From assembly GCA_019095985.1 (NCBI GenBank), contig CM032661.1:22927182-22991181 (forward strand): a DNA stretch of 64,000 nt, read 5' to 3'. This DNA is from Streblospio benedicti. Lineage: Eukaryota; Annelida; Polychaeta; Spionida; Spionidae. The notes beneath the pieces were generated by a model, which saw only the letters and a list, made by a program, of their open reading frames with translations, made no database searches and was not told the DNA's origin. This document shows positions 1-10,560 of the stretch, one piece after another. The position numbers were made by a program, and so were the translations under genes. The stretch's first letter is position 1, and every line of letters starts with the position of its first letter.

Positions 1-89
1 ATATGTAGATTTTCTGCGATACATACTGTATGTACTAGTAGTGTACATTGACTACCTTAAGAATTTTTCGAACCATTTTTTAAACGTAT

Positions 90-408
90 TGTCACAAAAG
101 TGGCTCGGACACAATGCATCCTGATAGATTAACAACGTGCCCAACATACGAAGTCAGTGGGTGTATATCTGATCAAGGCTGGCACGGTTGGTGAAGCTAA
201 ATATAGCAGCAGGTGTCAGATAGTGTGATTGCACAACGCAGCATATAGGCGAAGTCGAAGTGTGTGTCCTTCGTCAGGGAAGATTAGCTCAGTCGGTAGA
301 GCAACCGCCGATGACATATGACCGGTCTGAATCATGAACGGGAGACCGTGAGTTCGAGTCCACGATCTTCCAAATTACCTTTACAAAGCAACACTGACTT
401 TCGTTTCA
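90..408 (+). repeat. Left long terminal repeat of the TRIM-like element
   Basis: Starts TGTCACAAAAG and ends CGTTTCA. It is the same length as the right repeat and nearly identical to it. It contains Pol III box-like motifs within the tRNA-like segment at 278-372. The 4-bp target duplication lies directly to its left. Confidence 0.75.
278..372 (+). tRNA. tRNA-like sequence inside the left LTR
   Basis: The acceptor arms GGAAGAT (278-284) and ATCTTCC (365-371) pair perfectly and are followed by a discriminator A. The D-arm segment GCTCAGTCGGTAGAGC matches a Pol III A box, and AGTTCGAGTCC matches a B box. The T stem pairs at four of five positions. The length is 95 nt, about 22 nt more than a standard class I tRNA. 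The middle (about 305-345) does not fold into a clear anticodon arm, so no amino acid is assigned. It is best read as a tRNA-derived module, possibly still a Pol III promoter, rather than a working tRNA gene. Confidence 0.45.
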
Positions 409-410
409 AT

Positions 411-421
411 TGGTGAAAGAC
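411..421 (+). other. Candidate primer-binding site
   Basis: TGGTGAAAGAC begins 2 nt after the left LTR, the usual position of a tRNA primer-binding site. It matches TGGTGGAAGAT at 9 of 11 positions. That sequence is the complement of the 3' end (with added CCA) of the tRNA-like module in this element's own LTRs. The match is seen; its use as a primer site is inference. Confidence 0.4.
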
Positions 422-963
422 AAGGACCCGGGTGCTTCAGTAGAATCCCCCGGGTAGCTCCAGTGAAACTGTCCATTGGTAGTGGGCTGGCCCTGTGTGC
501 AAGACATTGAGGAGGGGGGCTACCGCCCGGGAATTTCGAACTCAGGTAGATGGGTAGTGTAATCTGACGGATGATGGAAAGTTAGATCGGAGGATTCTTA
601 CGGGTGCGTTGGTCAATGACAGTTGGCTATGGGATGTATCCTGACCGGGAAAATCCCTGATCTAACAACCGTGTTCCATGCCCCTTGAAAGATAGAACTC
701 CCTATCTCGCTATCTCCAAGAACCCTATGAACCATTGATGCCTCTGCATGAGGCTTCGGATCGATCCCGGGATATTTCCCGGATGGGATCTGGCTGAGGC
801 CTGGCCGGCTCGAGCCAGGCTCGAGCTCCATGCAGTGGTTCCGGATCCACCCTGGGATGTGGAAGAGAGGTGGTGTCTCATTGTCCCGCTGACGTCTCTA
901 CTGCCCGGATCGGATCTGGCGATGTTATGGGGGTTGTCGATGGAGTAGGAAGTTGGGGGAGTC

Positions 964-1282
964 TGTCACAAAAGTGGCTCCGACACAATGCATCCTGATA
1001 GATTAACAACGTGCCCAACATACGAAGTCAGTGGGTGTATGTCTGATCAAGGCTGGCACGGTTGGTGAAGCTAAATATAGCGTCAGGTGTCAGACAGTGT
1101 GATTGCGCAACGCAGCATATAGGCGAAGTCGAAGTGTGTGTCCTTCGTCAGGGAAGATTAGCTCAATCGGTAGAGCAACCGCCCATGACATATGACCGGT
1201 CTGAATCATGGATGGGAGACCGTGAGTTCGAGTCCACGATCTTCCAAATTACCTTTACAAAGCAACACTGACTTTCGTTTCA
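964..1282 (+). repeat. Right long terminal repeat of the TRIM-like element
   Basis: Second 319-bp repeat, preceded by a purine-rich tract (942-961) and followed by the target duplication GTAT. It is about 97% identical to the left repeat by eye, without length difference. Confidence 0.75.
1152..1246 (+). tRNA. tRNA-like sequence inside the right LTR
   Basis: Counterpart of the module at 278-372, with the same perfect acceptor stem, A-box-like D arm (CAATCGG instead of CAGTCGG) and B box. The differences from the left copy lie in the D loop and in the poorly folding middle. The paired acceptor arms are unchanged, which could reflect either recent insertion or constraint. Confidence 0.45.
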
Positions 1283-1514
1283 GTATATTACTTATTGAGT
1301 AGTTCAAGGAAAGGTGTTTTTGAATGTTGCAAATAAGTTATTTCCATCTAATATAGTGTCACTTCTCTTCGAAAAAGAAGTGTGTATGGGTTGGGATGGG
1401 GTTGGGGTTGCTGGAAATTACAAAGGAAACAAAACAAAAATTCATAGCATGATTTATTGTCGTGTTATCATGTACCATATCCAACGCACATCCCAATGGA
1501 TGTTCAAACGTGCG

Positions 1515-2964
1515 CTATTGGATCTTCACCCCTGAAAAGGTGTTATACTCCAAGTCCCCTCTCAGAGTACCCCAAGTGTCTCCACTGCGCCTACGAACAG
1601 AAACTCTCTCTCCTTCATCCAGATTCAGCACGACCATGGTAGCACCATTGATCGAAGGGCTTTCATTACCCCAGAACCTCAGCACAGGCTCTGCCTCTCT
1701 ATGAATGTAGAGAACAACACTAGTCAGTGATCTGCATTTGGCGAAGAACAGGTAGAGTCCGGCCTCTGGTGCTCGGAACTCATGGGTGGCGATACTCCAG
1801 CCATTTCCCACATTGGTGATGACCTCGTCATAGGGGATGTTCTGGTCGACCACGGGGCTGTGGTTCTGGGTCAACAGCACGGAGAAGCCGATTGCCGTGT
1901 TGATATTGCCTGCAATGTTTGCATATGTTTTTATATGGTGTTTATTTACTGCGCCTCTAAATGTATCCATACCATGTGGATCTAGGTGCATTAAAATTAC
2001 ATGTATTATTCGAGATAGTATTGTTACTATTACTTCCAGTATTGGGCAGCACAATATTACAGGAGCATGGCAGTTGTATTGTGGTCAAGTCCTCACATTT
2101 CATAGTTTTGTCATATACTTTATAACATAGTCCGTACTTTTTGTACAAAGCAATACCAATAAACGAAATTTAATGTAATTATACTTATTTGGTTACCATT
2201 TAGACTGTACAATTTTTTCACAAGAGAAAGGGTGCAGAGTAAAATCAAGAAATATATACAAACCTGGTGGAAAATCTGTATGTTCTATTGCAGATATCTT
2301 ACGCTCTAGCTCATAAATTTTTGTCTTTTCTTCATTGAGACTTTTCTCAAGTTCTTCATTTTTCTGCATTAGAGGTTTCATTAGAGACTGCACCTCGGCC
2401 CGGTACGCTCTCATCTCGGCAGAAAGACGTTCATAGTCATTTTCAGTCTGTAGACAATGATTTAATCGACAATTATTAAATACGCACGCCGGCCGTTACC
2501 GTGTTTTGCACTGGTATACAACCAGTGGATTTCGTTGTTTTTTTGTACCTGCAAACACTACGTGATACCACTGAAGAATTTTGTTTAGATAGCTTTACTG
2601 TAGGAGAAAGTATGAGCATCGAATATATTTGTCAGCACACTCTTCAATTCAATTAGAAATCATGTGTTTTGTTTTTAGAAAAAAACAAATAGTACACTCT
2701 AAGCAACTCTAAATTAACACACTCCGAGATCTTACATTCTGATGAGATTAAAGACGAAATCAGCTGTCTGTTAAATTTCTTTTATGATCCACGTCAATTA
2801 AATAGTGCCCTCTAAAATTGGGTCACACTCTCGGATTCTAGTCAGATACTACGTCTGACCCTAGCTTGTGCTACATTATAGAGTGATGGTAGAAGACTTA
2901 CCGGCTCCAGGGAGACGGCTGCGTGCAGCAGACACAGGCAAATGGCGAGTCCACCAACGAGCAT
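1515..2964 (-). CDS. Secreted coiled-coil/C1q-domain protein (gene 1)
   Basis: Three exons, read leftwards: 2964-2902, 2447-2264 and 1909-1515, with GT-AG borders and matching phases, give 213 aa. Residues 1-18 or so are a signal peptide (MLVGGLAICLCLLHAAVS). Exon 2 encodes a charged heptad-like helix of about 60 residues (many E, K and L), taking the place of the collagen stalk of vertebrate C1q. Exon 3 encodes a complete globular C1q head, from GNINTAIGFSV to the terminal FSGVKI. Proteins of this build act outside the cell as trimers that bind carbohydrates or microbes, and the family is greatly expanded in molluscs. An AATAAA signal lies at 1458-1453, about 57 nt past the stop. The ligand is unknown. 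A homologous gene stands head-to-head at 4879-6510. Confidence 0.88.
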
Positions 2965-4878
2965 GTTTGTGTGTGAGAACGTCCCGCGTCCTGGAAGATG
3001 TATACAGATTGGAGAGCACATAAAATGAAACAATCACAGTGGCAGATCTAGATTGAGGAATTTTCAAAGTGGGGTTGGCACGTTAAAATGCATGGAAAAA
3101 TACATACACTCTCCCCAGCTGGTCTAGGACCTGGTCAAAAAGGATGAAACTTTAGCTTGAAACTGAGCGTGGCAGACCTTTCAATCAAGACCAATGTATC
3201 TACCATTGAACTTACGGTTATACTTTTTATTAAGTTCATATGCCACCATTTAATATCATGATAAATGAGTTCATCGTAATCAGCTGGCCAGTATAGTTAT
3301 CAAATGTTATCTTCGCAATGTGTAAAAATAGTTACATTATAGGTGAAGTTTATAACGTTGAATTGTCATGTAAAAATGCCGTGTGTTTTGTCTAATATGA
3401 TTGAAAACTTATTTCAAGTCCGCGCATTTTATAAATAACATACATGTATTAGGAAATTAGCAGTAGACGATTGTTTCAGACTATATATGTTATTTTTGAA
3501 CTTACAGTTCAATGAACAACATCAGTACCAGAGACATAAAATATATAAGTACTAATTTCCCGGAAACAGGGAAAAGATTAAAAGACCATATACTGTACTC
3601 ACCTCCGCACTTCTATGAAGGATTGCACGTTGCATGTTAACTCCAGAATGCTGTACCTCGCTTACTCACTACGTATTCGTTGGGGTATAGGAACGTCATA
3701 GTAAGACCACATAGATGTAGAGGAAGGTACCAAGATACGGTGGTCACTCCTCAATGTTGTACTGCAAAACAGGATTAATGTAAAAATAAGTAGTTAAATA
3801 TAGGCTTCTGTGCATATAGTAACATCATCATATATATTAGTAGCGATGTACAATATGTGTAATTGTATACGGGGAAAACTGTACATGAGCATTTGGCATG
3901 GCCTCCTACTCTAGTTGACATCAAACAAATACCATACCAATGAATACGCTCCAGATTGTACATTAATTGTGCGATCGATAAAATAAGTGTTTAAATTGTG
4001 TTTTGAAAGGGTTCTCAACAGTTCACCTCATGAAACCACAAACGGTTAAAGCTTCTATAAAGGCCTATAAAATATAATAAATATGATAAATAAAACTAAA
4101 TAATATAACATAATAATATAAAGTCACTGTCTTGTTACACTATGCATATGTACATAAGAAAAATGAATAACTAATTAATGGGCGTTGTAGACTAAAAGTG
4201 CAACTTCAAATTTGGCAACTAATAACATAAAGTAAGCAGTTTATTGATGAGGCAGCCATTGCTGAGGACTACTTGTGACAACATGTATATGCTAATACAT
4301 GTATGTGATACAATGAAAATGCAGGTTGGAAAGAAGAGTTGAACAGTAACTAGATGTTTGGGCATTTTGAAAGTAATTTTGGCACACTAACATTTTAACA
4401 TAATTTGTGTTTCAATGTTTCAATTTCATTTCAATGCCAATTTCTGCACCGTGTCGTGTTTTGCTATGAAGACCTCTGTGTGAGAGCTGTTCTCGGAAAC
4501 CTCACAATTGAAAAGCGAAGTGGCTGATGCTATCTGGTTACATGACTGCTAAACTGAAGTATGAACAATGAGTATTAACGACACACCAAAATCTTACATA
4601 TAATGTGGCAGTAGATAGTTAACACATAGTTTACAAGTTGGCAAAGATAACATTTGATAACCGCACAATCTATTTATTTTGCTGAATGCAGCACAATCAA
4701 TCACACTCTCTAAAACAGCGACGCGCAGAGCCTTCAAGAATCGTATTACAAAAAGTAAGTCATAACTGTAAGTTTTATTCAATAGAATTCATTTCACATC
4801 ATACAAGGTTTGTCTCCATTTATGTGCTCTCCAATCTGTATACATCTTCCAGGACGCGGGACGTGCTCACACACAAAC
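2965..4878. other. Shared upstream region of the two C1q genes
   Basis: About 1.9 kb separates the two start codons, and any promoters must lie here, firing outwards. The inner edges are mirror copies: roughly 2843-3027 (minus) matches 4817-5000 (plus), covering exon 1, about 65 bp of 5' flank and the start of intron 1. Both copies have a possible 5' UTR splice acceptor (cttccag) about 30 nt before the ATG. The rest is AT-rich and I recognise no gene in it. Confidence 0.6.
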
Positions 4879-6510
4879 ATGCTCGTTGGTGGACTCGCCA
4901 TTTGCCTGTGTCTGCTGCACGAAGCCTTTTCCATGCAGCCGGTAAGTCTTCTACCATCACTCTATAATGTAGCACAAGCTAGGGTCAGACATAGCATGTG
5001 AATAGACGCAGAGAGTATGATTCAATTTTAGAGGTCAATATTTTACTGATGCGCATCATCATAGGAATTTAACAGACAGCTGATTTTGTCTCTAATCTCA
5101 TCAGAATGCAGGATCTCGAAGTGTGTTGATTCAGTGTAATATTTTTCTAAACGTAAAACATACTTTCTAGTAGAATTGATGAGTGCGCTAACATATGCTA
5201 TTGACGCTCACACTTTCTGCACCAGATTGCTTTGTTTTCCTCTGATATTTCTTAGTCTTTGCGGGTACAAAAACCATGAAATACTCTGGTTGTGCACCCT
5301 TGCCAAAACCCCGGAACTGGCAGTGTGTGTATACAATACAATCAATTTCAAATAATCAAATTATATTCAACAGCGTGAAAATGACTATGAGCGTCTTGCT
5401 TCTGAGATGAGAGCGGAGGTGAAGTCTTTAGTGAAACCTTTAGTGCGGAAGAATGAAGAACTTGAGAAAACTCTCAAGGAAGAAATGAAAAAAAATAATG
5501 AACTTGAACTTAGAGTATCTGCAATAGAACATAAAGATATTCCATCAGGTGCGAACATCCATTTTTCAAATCTTAGTCTGCTCTCCTTTTCTTGTGAAAT
5601 ACTCAGAGTTTAAATGATAAACGCATGATCAAATTACTTTAAATCCTATATATTGCTTTAAATATGATATATTATATGAAGTATATATTAAAACAGTAAC
5701 TAAAAAGTGTGAGGACATGCTCCAAAGGATACTGTGCGGTCCCCATCTTGGAATTGATATAGACAAAAATAACTTTTAAATGATGATAACTGTATTTCAT
5801 AATGCGTCTGAATCCATACATTCAGAAGTGCAGTACAATTAACAATATATAAACAAATTTTAGATAAAGTTGATATATTACACATGATAGATACGAGCAG
5901 ACTAACTAACAGTAACAATTTACCACATTCCTCTTCCAAGCATAGAATTTTAAGTTTTTACAAAGCAAGTCTACAATTGTGCAATTATGCTGAATAAATA
6001 AAGGCCGTTTATTTCACAGAAAAGGTGCCTGAAACTAAAAACCAATTTTGTCTATTTAAATAGCAAATCAACAACAGTAGACATTAATGTAAATTCTCTA
6101 TGTCAACAATTGCAGGCAATATCAACACGGCAATCGGCTTCTCCGTGCTCTTGACCCAGAACCACAGCCCCGTGGTCGACCAGAACATCCCCTATGACGA
6201 GGTCATCACCAACGCGGGAGGCGCCTGGAGCAGTACGGCCCACGCGTTCCAGGCCCCGGAGGAGGGACTCTACCTGTTCTTTGCCAAATGCAGATCGCAG
6301 TCTAGTGCTGTTCTCTACATTCATAGAGAAGCCCAGCCTTTGCTAAGGATGTTTTGTAGTGATTCCCCTGTGGTCACCGATTCTACCATGGTCGTGTTGA
6401 ATCTGGATGCAGGAGAGAGAGTGTCTGTTCGCAGGCGCAGTGGAGACGATGGTGGTACTCTGAGAGGAGACCAGGAGCATAACACCTTTTCAGGTGTAAA
6501 GATCAACTAG
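4879..6510 (+). CDS. Secreted coiled-coil/C1q-domain protein (gene 2)
   Basis: Three exons (4879-4941, 5374-5548 and 6116-6510) encode 210 aa in the same phases as gene 1. Exon 1 is the same length as in gene 1 (21 codons, MLVGGLAICLCLLHEAFS...). Exon 2 lacks three codons near its start, and exon 3 is identical in length. The C1q head begins GNINTAIGFSVLLTQNHSP and ends FSGVKIN. The two proteins differ mainly in the jelly-roll loops (for example WSSTAHAFQAPE against WSIATHEFRAPE), where C1q ligand contacts usually lie. An AATAAA signal is at 6594-6599. Orientation and shared flanks show that gene 1 and gene 2 arose by inverted duplication. The role is probably extracellular recognition; this is inference from the family. 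Confidence 0.88.
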
Positions 6511-6889
6511 CTCTCGTTTAACCATGAATTAGGATGTGCATTTGATGTGACACAGTGCAAAATATGATGCATAAAAATGAGGTGTAGCATTACAATAAAG
6601 ATGCTTGTCTTATGATATTTTGTTTCAAATAGAAATTCTAAGGCACAGTAACACGCACGAACACGAGCGCCACATTTGGGTGTAATGTATGCTCCTTGCT
6701 CATACGTCATACATGAAGGAGCATTTAACCTGTCCTTGACCTGTTTGGATGGGGATGGGGTAGAGAGGGGTGGGGATAGAAGAAGAGATGGCGGCGGCGT
6801 AAGGACCTGTATACTGAGGGGATTTGGTGGGATGGATGGGAGACAGAGGGAAGGAGAATTTCATGTGTTCCTGATCTCATCTTATCCAG
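6511..6889. other. Intergenic, no gene seen
   Basis: Holds the 3' end of C1q gene 2, then G-rich purine sequence (about 6745-6855). Short open frames here look accidental. Confidence 0.5.
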
Positions 6890-7190
6890 TGTGCTTCCGT
6901 GGCCGAGTGGATAGGGAGTTAGACTCATGACCAGAAGGTCGTGGGTTCGATTCCCAGTCGGTTCTGGTGGTGGGTGTTGAGCAAACTCATCCCTAAAAGC
7001 AGTTGCACACTGCTCCGTGGCACCTACACGTTAATTAGGTACAGGTCATTGGGTTGAAAGAGTGAGTGAGTGATTGTATGCGTGATTAGCATTGTGCGCT
7101 GAATGTGCTGCCGAAGCAAGCATATGAGAAATGATCAATTGCTGATCATTAAGTGGGCCAATGACCTGGTGTAAATTGTAAAGTCGTGAG
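6890..7190 (+). mobile_element. tRNA-derived SINE
   Basis: The head (about 6892-6965) has a good Pol III A box (TGGCCGAGTGG) and a perfect B box (GGTTCGATTCC), with a CAT-type loop between them. The acceptor ends do not pair well, so this is not a functional tRNA. Non-tRNA sequence continues for roughly 225 bp, giving the head-plus-body layout of a SINE. The right border is approximate because no clear tail or target duplication is seen. Confidence 0.55.
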
Positions 7191-8246
7191 ATCAAAACTT
7201 GGATCAAGACTATAAACCAGACATTTACATTTGCATTTACATTTCAACCCGAGCAGCGCCGGTTAGACAGCTATTGCTAATATAAACAGAAACTACATAT
7301 GTAGACACTGATTAGGCAGTGTATTAGAAATGTTAACGCACCAACTTTTAGCATAATCTATTGTTTGTTGTATCTCCATGGCAAGTGTTGGTTGGTGTGA
7401 ACACGCATGCAGACTCATTTCCTGAATGGGACTCCCTTTAGTGTGATGTAGCGATACCAGATAAAATATAGTTACACCTGTCCCGTGGAAAATATGCACG
7501 TAAAGATTGAGAACCATGTGAGAGGAAACTGATGTGATTTTTAATTAAGATAGTACAATATGCACACGTGATGAAGCACCAGTTGGGCTTCCAGAAATTA
7601 TGCTCTCACACTTCATTTCACGTACAAACTGATGAAGATCAGGTGATGGGTAATCACAGTGGTTAGAAGTAGGGTTGAAATAGTCATGTATTTTGGTAAA
7701 ACAAGTTATAGCAATTTTTTGTATGTTCTGTTTTCTAATGAAAGGTTCAATAAATAAATTAAATAGATCAATAAAAAATAAATGAAAATAAATAAATAGA
7801 TAAAAAAAATATGTAAATAAAAAAATAAAAAAATAAAACAATCACATAAGTTAACCAGATTGCAGAATACTGGGAATGAAGAAGTTATCAATTTGGATTT
7901 TCATGTACTACTATCACGAATTGTGCGTTGTCTCTAATTAGAATTAGCGAGGTTTTATATTACAAAATATATAACTTGGTAAAACTTGGTAGCTGGTATA
8001 ACTTAAGATGCAAAAGACAGTTTTTATCATACTTTTTAGTTCGTATCCTGCAAGAAAAAAAATGAACAAAATAATATAAGACTGTGAGCGTTTATTTTAT
8101 GATAGGTATAGTATTTGGTGTGTAATATTTCAAGAAGATTTATAACAAACATTATTTGACAGTTTATACATACCCCGTCCATTTAAATACACACTCCCAA
8201 TAACGCCATTGCTGGCACAAAAAGTCCCTGATCTGACCCCCAAAAC
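7191..8246. other. Intergenic DNA with an A/T-rich simple repeat
   Basis: Contains an (AAATAA)n-like low-complexity tract at about 7742-7845, which produces meaningless Phe/Tyr-rich frames on the minus strand. No gene recognised. Confidence 0.55.
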
Positions 8247-8530
8247 CTATTCTCTCTCCTCCTGTGCCATCCTCATCATCCTGCGTATCCTCATCATCGC
8301 AAGAATTTCAATCAAATCTTCGTCAGAAATGTCTTCATTTGTCATATCTGCATTCTCTCCTTTCTCGTCCACGTCTTCGGCCCTCTCCTCCCTTGGCCTA
8401 GCTGTCGTCCTCTCTCTTTGCTGTTCATTCTTTCTCTCCTCTTCAGCCTTTCTCTTGTCTGCATCTGGCTGAACTCGCATTATTTCTGGACAGTGGAACA
8501 CCATACTGGCAACACAGACAGCTCCAAGCA
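8247..8530 (-). CDS. Candidate terminal exon of an unrecognised membrane-anchored acidic protein
   Basis: A splice-acceptor-like sequence (attcattccag) ends at 8531 on the minus strand. It is followed by an open frame running to a TAG at 8247-8249. The frame begins with a short hydrophobic stretch (LGAVCVASMVFHCP) and continues with a strongly charged segment rich in E, R and D, ending in MMRIRRMMRMAQEERE. That layout would suit a short single-pass protein with a cytoplasmic helix. I do not recognise the family, and upstream exons were not found. The unusual composition argues for coding; the alternative is a chance frame opposite a pyrimidine-rich tract. Confidence 0.3.
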
Positions 8531-8579
8531 CTGGAATGAATCCACAGTAATGAGCATAATATCCATTTTCGGTGTTCAA

Positions 8580-9371
8580 GGATAATTTATTTATTATTCC
8601 AATTCTTAATAACTAATAAATTCATCACGTAAATCAATTATACTTGGTTACATAGAGATAGGTGTTAGGTATAGGCCTATCATGTTTGAATTTCAAAATC
8701 ATAGCTATGAAGTGACAAATTTAATTGAAGAAAAACGGAAACACTAATAAAGACACCACATTAAATTTCTAGCCATGCAAAATATTGATTTCATGGTCCC
8801 ATTATTCAAATATGTAATCTCAAGAATACATTACTTTCCATACATTGATGATATACAAAGTAAATCCAAGAATGGAAATTGGTGTATTATAAAATTTCAA
8901 ACAAAAACCGTCATTGTTGTAATCAACATTGTATATGATTTTATTTATTATTATATGATTTATTTTCAGCAAGATAATCTGTAACCTGCCCCAAAAAATT
9001 ACATCTAATTTGATTTGATTCCTGGTCTAGTTTAAGTTTTGTCCAAAGTCTGTTTTAAATTTTATTTTCAAATATTCACATTTTCTCTCACTTTATTACT
9101 ATCTTCTACTTACAAATTGCCGGAGCTGCGAATAAACAAGCCTGCTTAAACATCATAAATCGCGTTTTTTGTCAATTAAATTTGATATTGAAGCTTATTC
9201 AAAGATGAATTGGTTCAATCTGCCTATCAACCAATTACGTTTCCACTTTTAACGCAGTACGTGCCTGTCGGAACGATAAACGTATTACTTAAACGTTAAA
9301 CGTAAGTAAAGAAAGAATAGAGGTAGCCTTTGTACAGCAAGTGATCGCGGCGTTCAATCGTCACGAGACTT
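8580..9371. other. Intergenic, no gene seen
   Basis: AT-rich sequence. The open frame at 8775-8984 has the composition of translated non-coding DNA. Confidence 0.5.
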
Positions 9372-9660
9372 TTGTGTTTCCCAAAATCCCAAATGCTTGT
9401 GAAATTCATTTTTTACAAATAATACTCTCATATCTTTCTACCAAGCAGCCGATTCAGTCGTGTAACCTGTTAACAACTCGCTGTTTGGGATTGATGGTAT
9501 CTTTCTTGTCTCAAGCTTGGGGCCGTGAGTTCGAGTCCCGCCAGGGCCACCTGAGCTTAGTTGAAAAACCTGTCATCGTGGTACAAATATGATTGGTAGA
9601 AAGATGTGAGAGAGTATGTAGAAAATTAATTTCATACTCACAAGCATTGGGAAACACATT
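9372..9660. mobile_element. Fold-back element with a tRNA-like centre
   Basis: The left arm (about 9372-9445, starting TGTGTTTCCCAAAATCCC) and right arm (about 9588-9658, ending GCATTGGGAAACACA) are imperfect inverted repeats of about 70 bp. Between them lies a tRNA-like segment with a B box (GTTCGAGTCC at about 9529-9538). The right arm equals the tail of the related copy at 10335-10560. The palindrome may therefore be a SINE with an inverted second copy of its own tail. Confidence 0.45.
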
Positions 9661-10040
9661 AACACATTAAAAATACATGTATTACACATTGCTTAGAAAT
9701 AAAATACATAAAATGTTCATGATAAAGTAGTAGCAATCTTGGATTTGAAAGTCAAGATAACGTCAAATAACTAAAATGATGCTGAAAATGGAATCAGTGA
9801 CATCTTTAAACCGTAAAGCCCAGGTATTACACATCGATGTAGGTTCAAAAGTGAAATATGTAAAACTACGCATGGGGTGATGGAAAGTGGCATCCATCTT
9901 AGATTTGAAGGTCAAGATAAGGTCAAATTATTAAACTAATTCTGAAAATGAAATCAGTGGTCCTGTTAACCCCAAATTATATGTATTACACATTAATCTA
10001 GCTTAAAAAATAAAAAACATATTTTTTTTACGATATGCCC
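9660..10040. repeat. Imperfect tandem repeat, period about 155 bp
   Basis: About two and a half units share motifs such as GGATTTGAAAGTCAAGATAA, TGAAAATGGAATCAGTG and TATTACACAT. They recur near 9675/9825/9980 and 9745/9905. Non-coding. Confidence 0.55.
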
Positions 10041-10334
10041 GGCGCCCATTTTGAAAAACCTATTTCGGATTGGGTGATTTTGGTAGACTTTTTTTCTGGG
10101 ATGGCGGGGCATCATATCTATTGAATAAAATCATAAAACAATTTCTTGCAATTTTTCCGACAAAAAAAACTTAAAATGACTTTACTACATATAAATATAT
10201 CGATTCCATAGCATGAAACTGAAGCTAGTAAAGACCTCCCAAAATTTCATCATCATGATGTGGAATTCGAACTTACGACCTCTGGATTTAGATGAGAACT
10301 GACCAAGTATGTAAGCTATGGTTACAGAGACATA

Positions 10335-10560
10335 ATTTAACAGCTCACTGCTTAGGATAGTGGTATCATTCTGGTCTTGCAACCTTGGGATCGTGAGTTT
10401 GAGTCCCACCAGGGCCACGTAATATAGTTAAATGGAAGCTTAGGGTTGTAAAATATGTTTTCAGCTGTGACTATCGTGGTAGAAATATGCGTGTTAGAAA
10501 GATGTGAGAGATTATGCAGAAAATGAATTTCACAAGCATTGGGAAACACATTCATGGCTT
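10335..10560 (+). mobile_element. tRNA-derived SINE copy related to the fold-back element
   Basis: Starts TAACAGCTCACTGC, carries a B-box-like GAGTTTGAGTCCC and a CCAGGGCCAC acceptor end, and finishes with the tail TTCACAAGCATTGGGAAACAC shared with 9588-9658. Unlike the copy at 9372-9660, it has no inverted left arm. Confidence 0.5.

Larger units (their letters stand above)
90..1282 (+). mobile_element. TRIM-like terminal-repeat element with tRNA-like sequences in its LTRs
   Basis: Two direct repeats of 319 bp (90-408 and 964-1282) bound a 555-bp internal region. Each repeat starts TG and ends CA, and the whole is flanked by the 4-bp duplication GTAT (86-89 and 1283-1286), as expected of an LTR retroelement insertion. 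A primer-binding-like site follows the left repeat after 2 nt, and a purine-rich tract (942-961) precedes the right one. The inside is GC-rich and has no credible coding frame, so this matches a TRIM (terminal-repeat retrotransposon in miniature), which relies on proteins from other elements. By eye the repeats differ at about 10-11 positions (near 3%), so the insertion is fairly young on the scale of such fossils. The structure looks whole but is non-coding. Orientation is set by the binding-site and purine-tract positions. Confidence 0.7.

Noticed and set aside
90-1282. Retrozyme (hammerhead-ribozyme element) interpretation
   Set aside because: The terminal repeats fit in size, but I could not find a hammerhead core (CTGATGA...GAAA arrangement) in either repeat.
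6892-6965. Functional tRNA-Met gene
   Set aside because: The A and B boxes are good, but the acceptor ends do not pair and a SINE-like body follows.
7545-7891. Phe/Tyr/Leu-rich minus-strand membrane proteins
   Set aside because: Translation of an A/T simple repeat.
9660-10040. CRISPR-like array
   Set aside because: The repeats are about 155 bp, imperfect and without unique spacers, in a eukaryotic genome.
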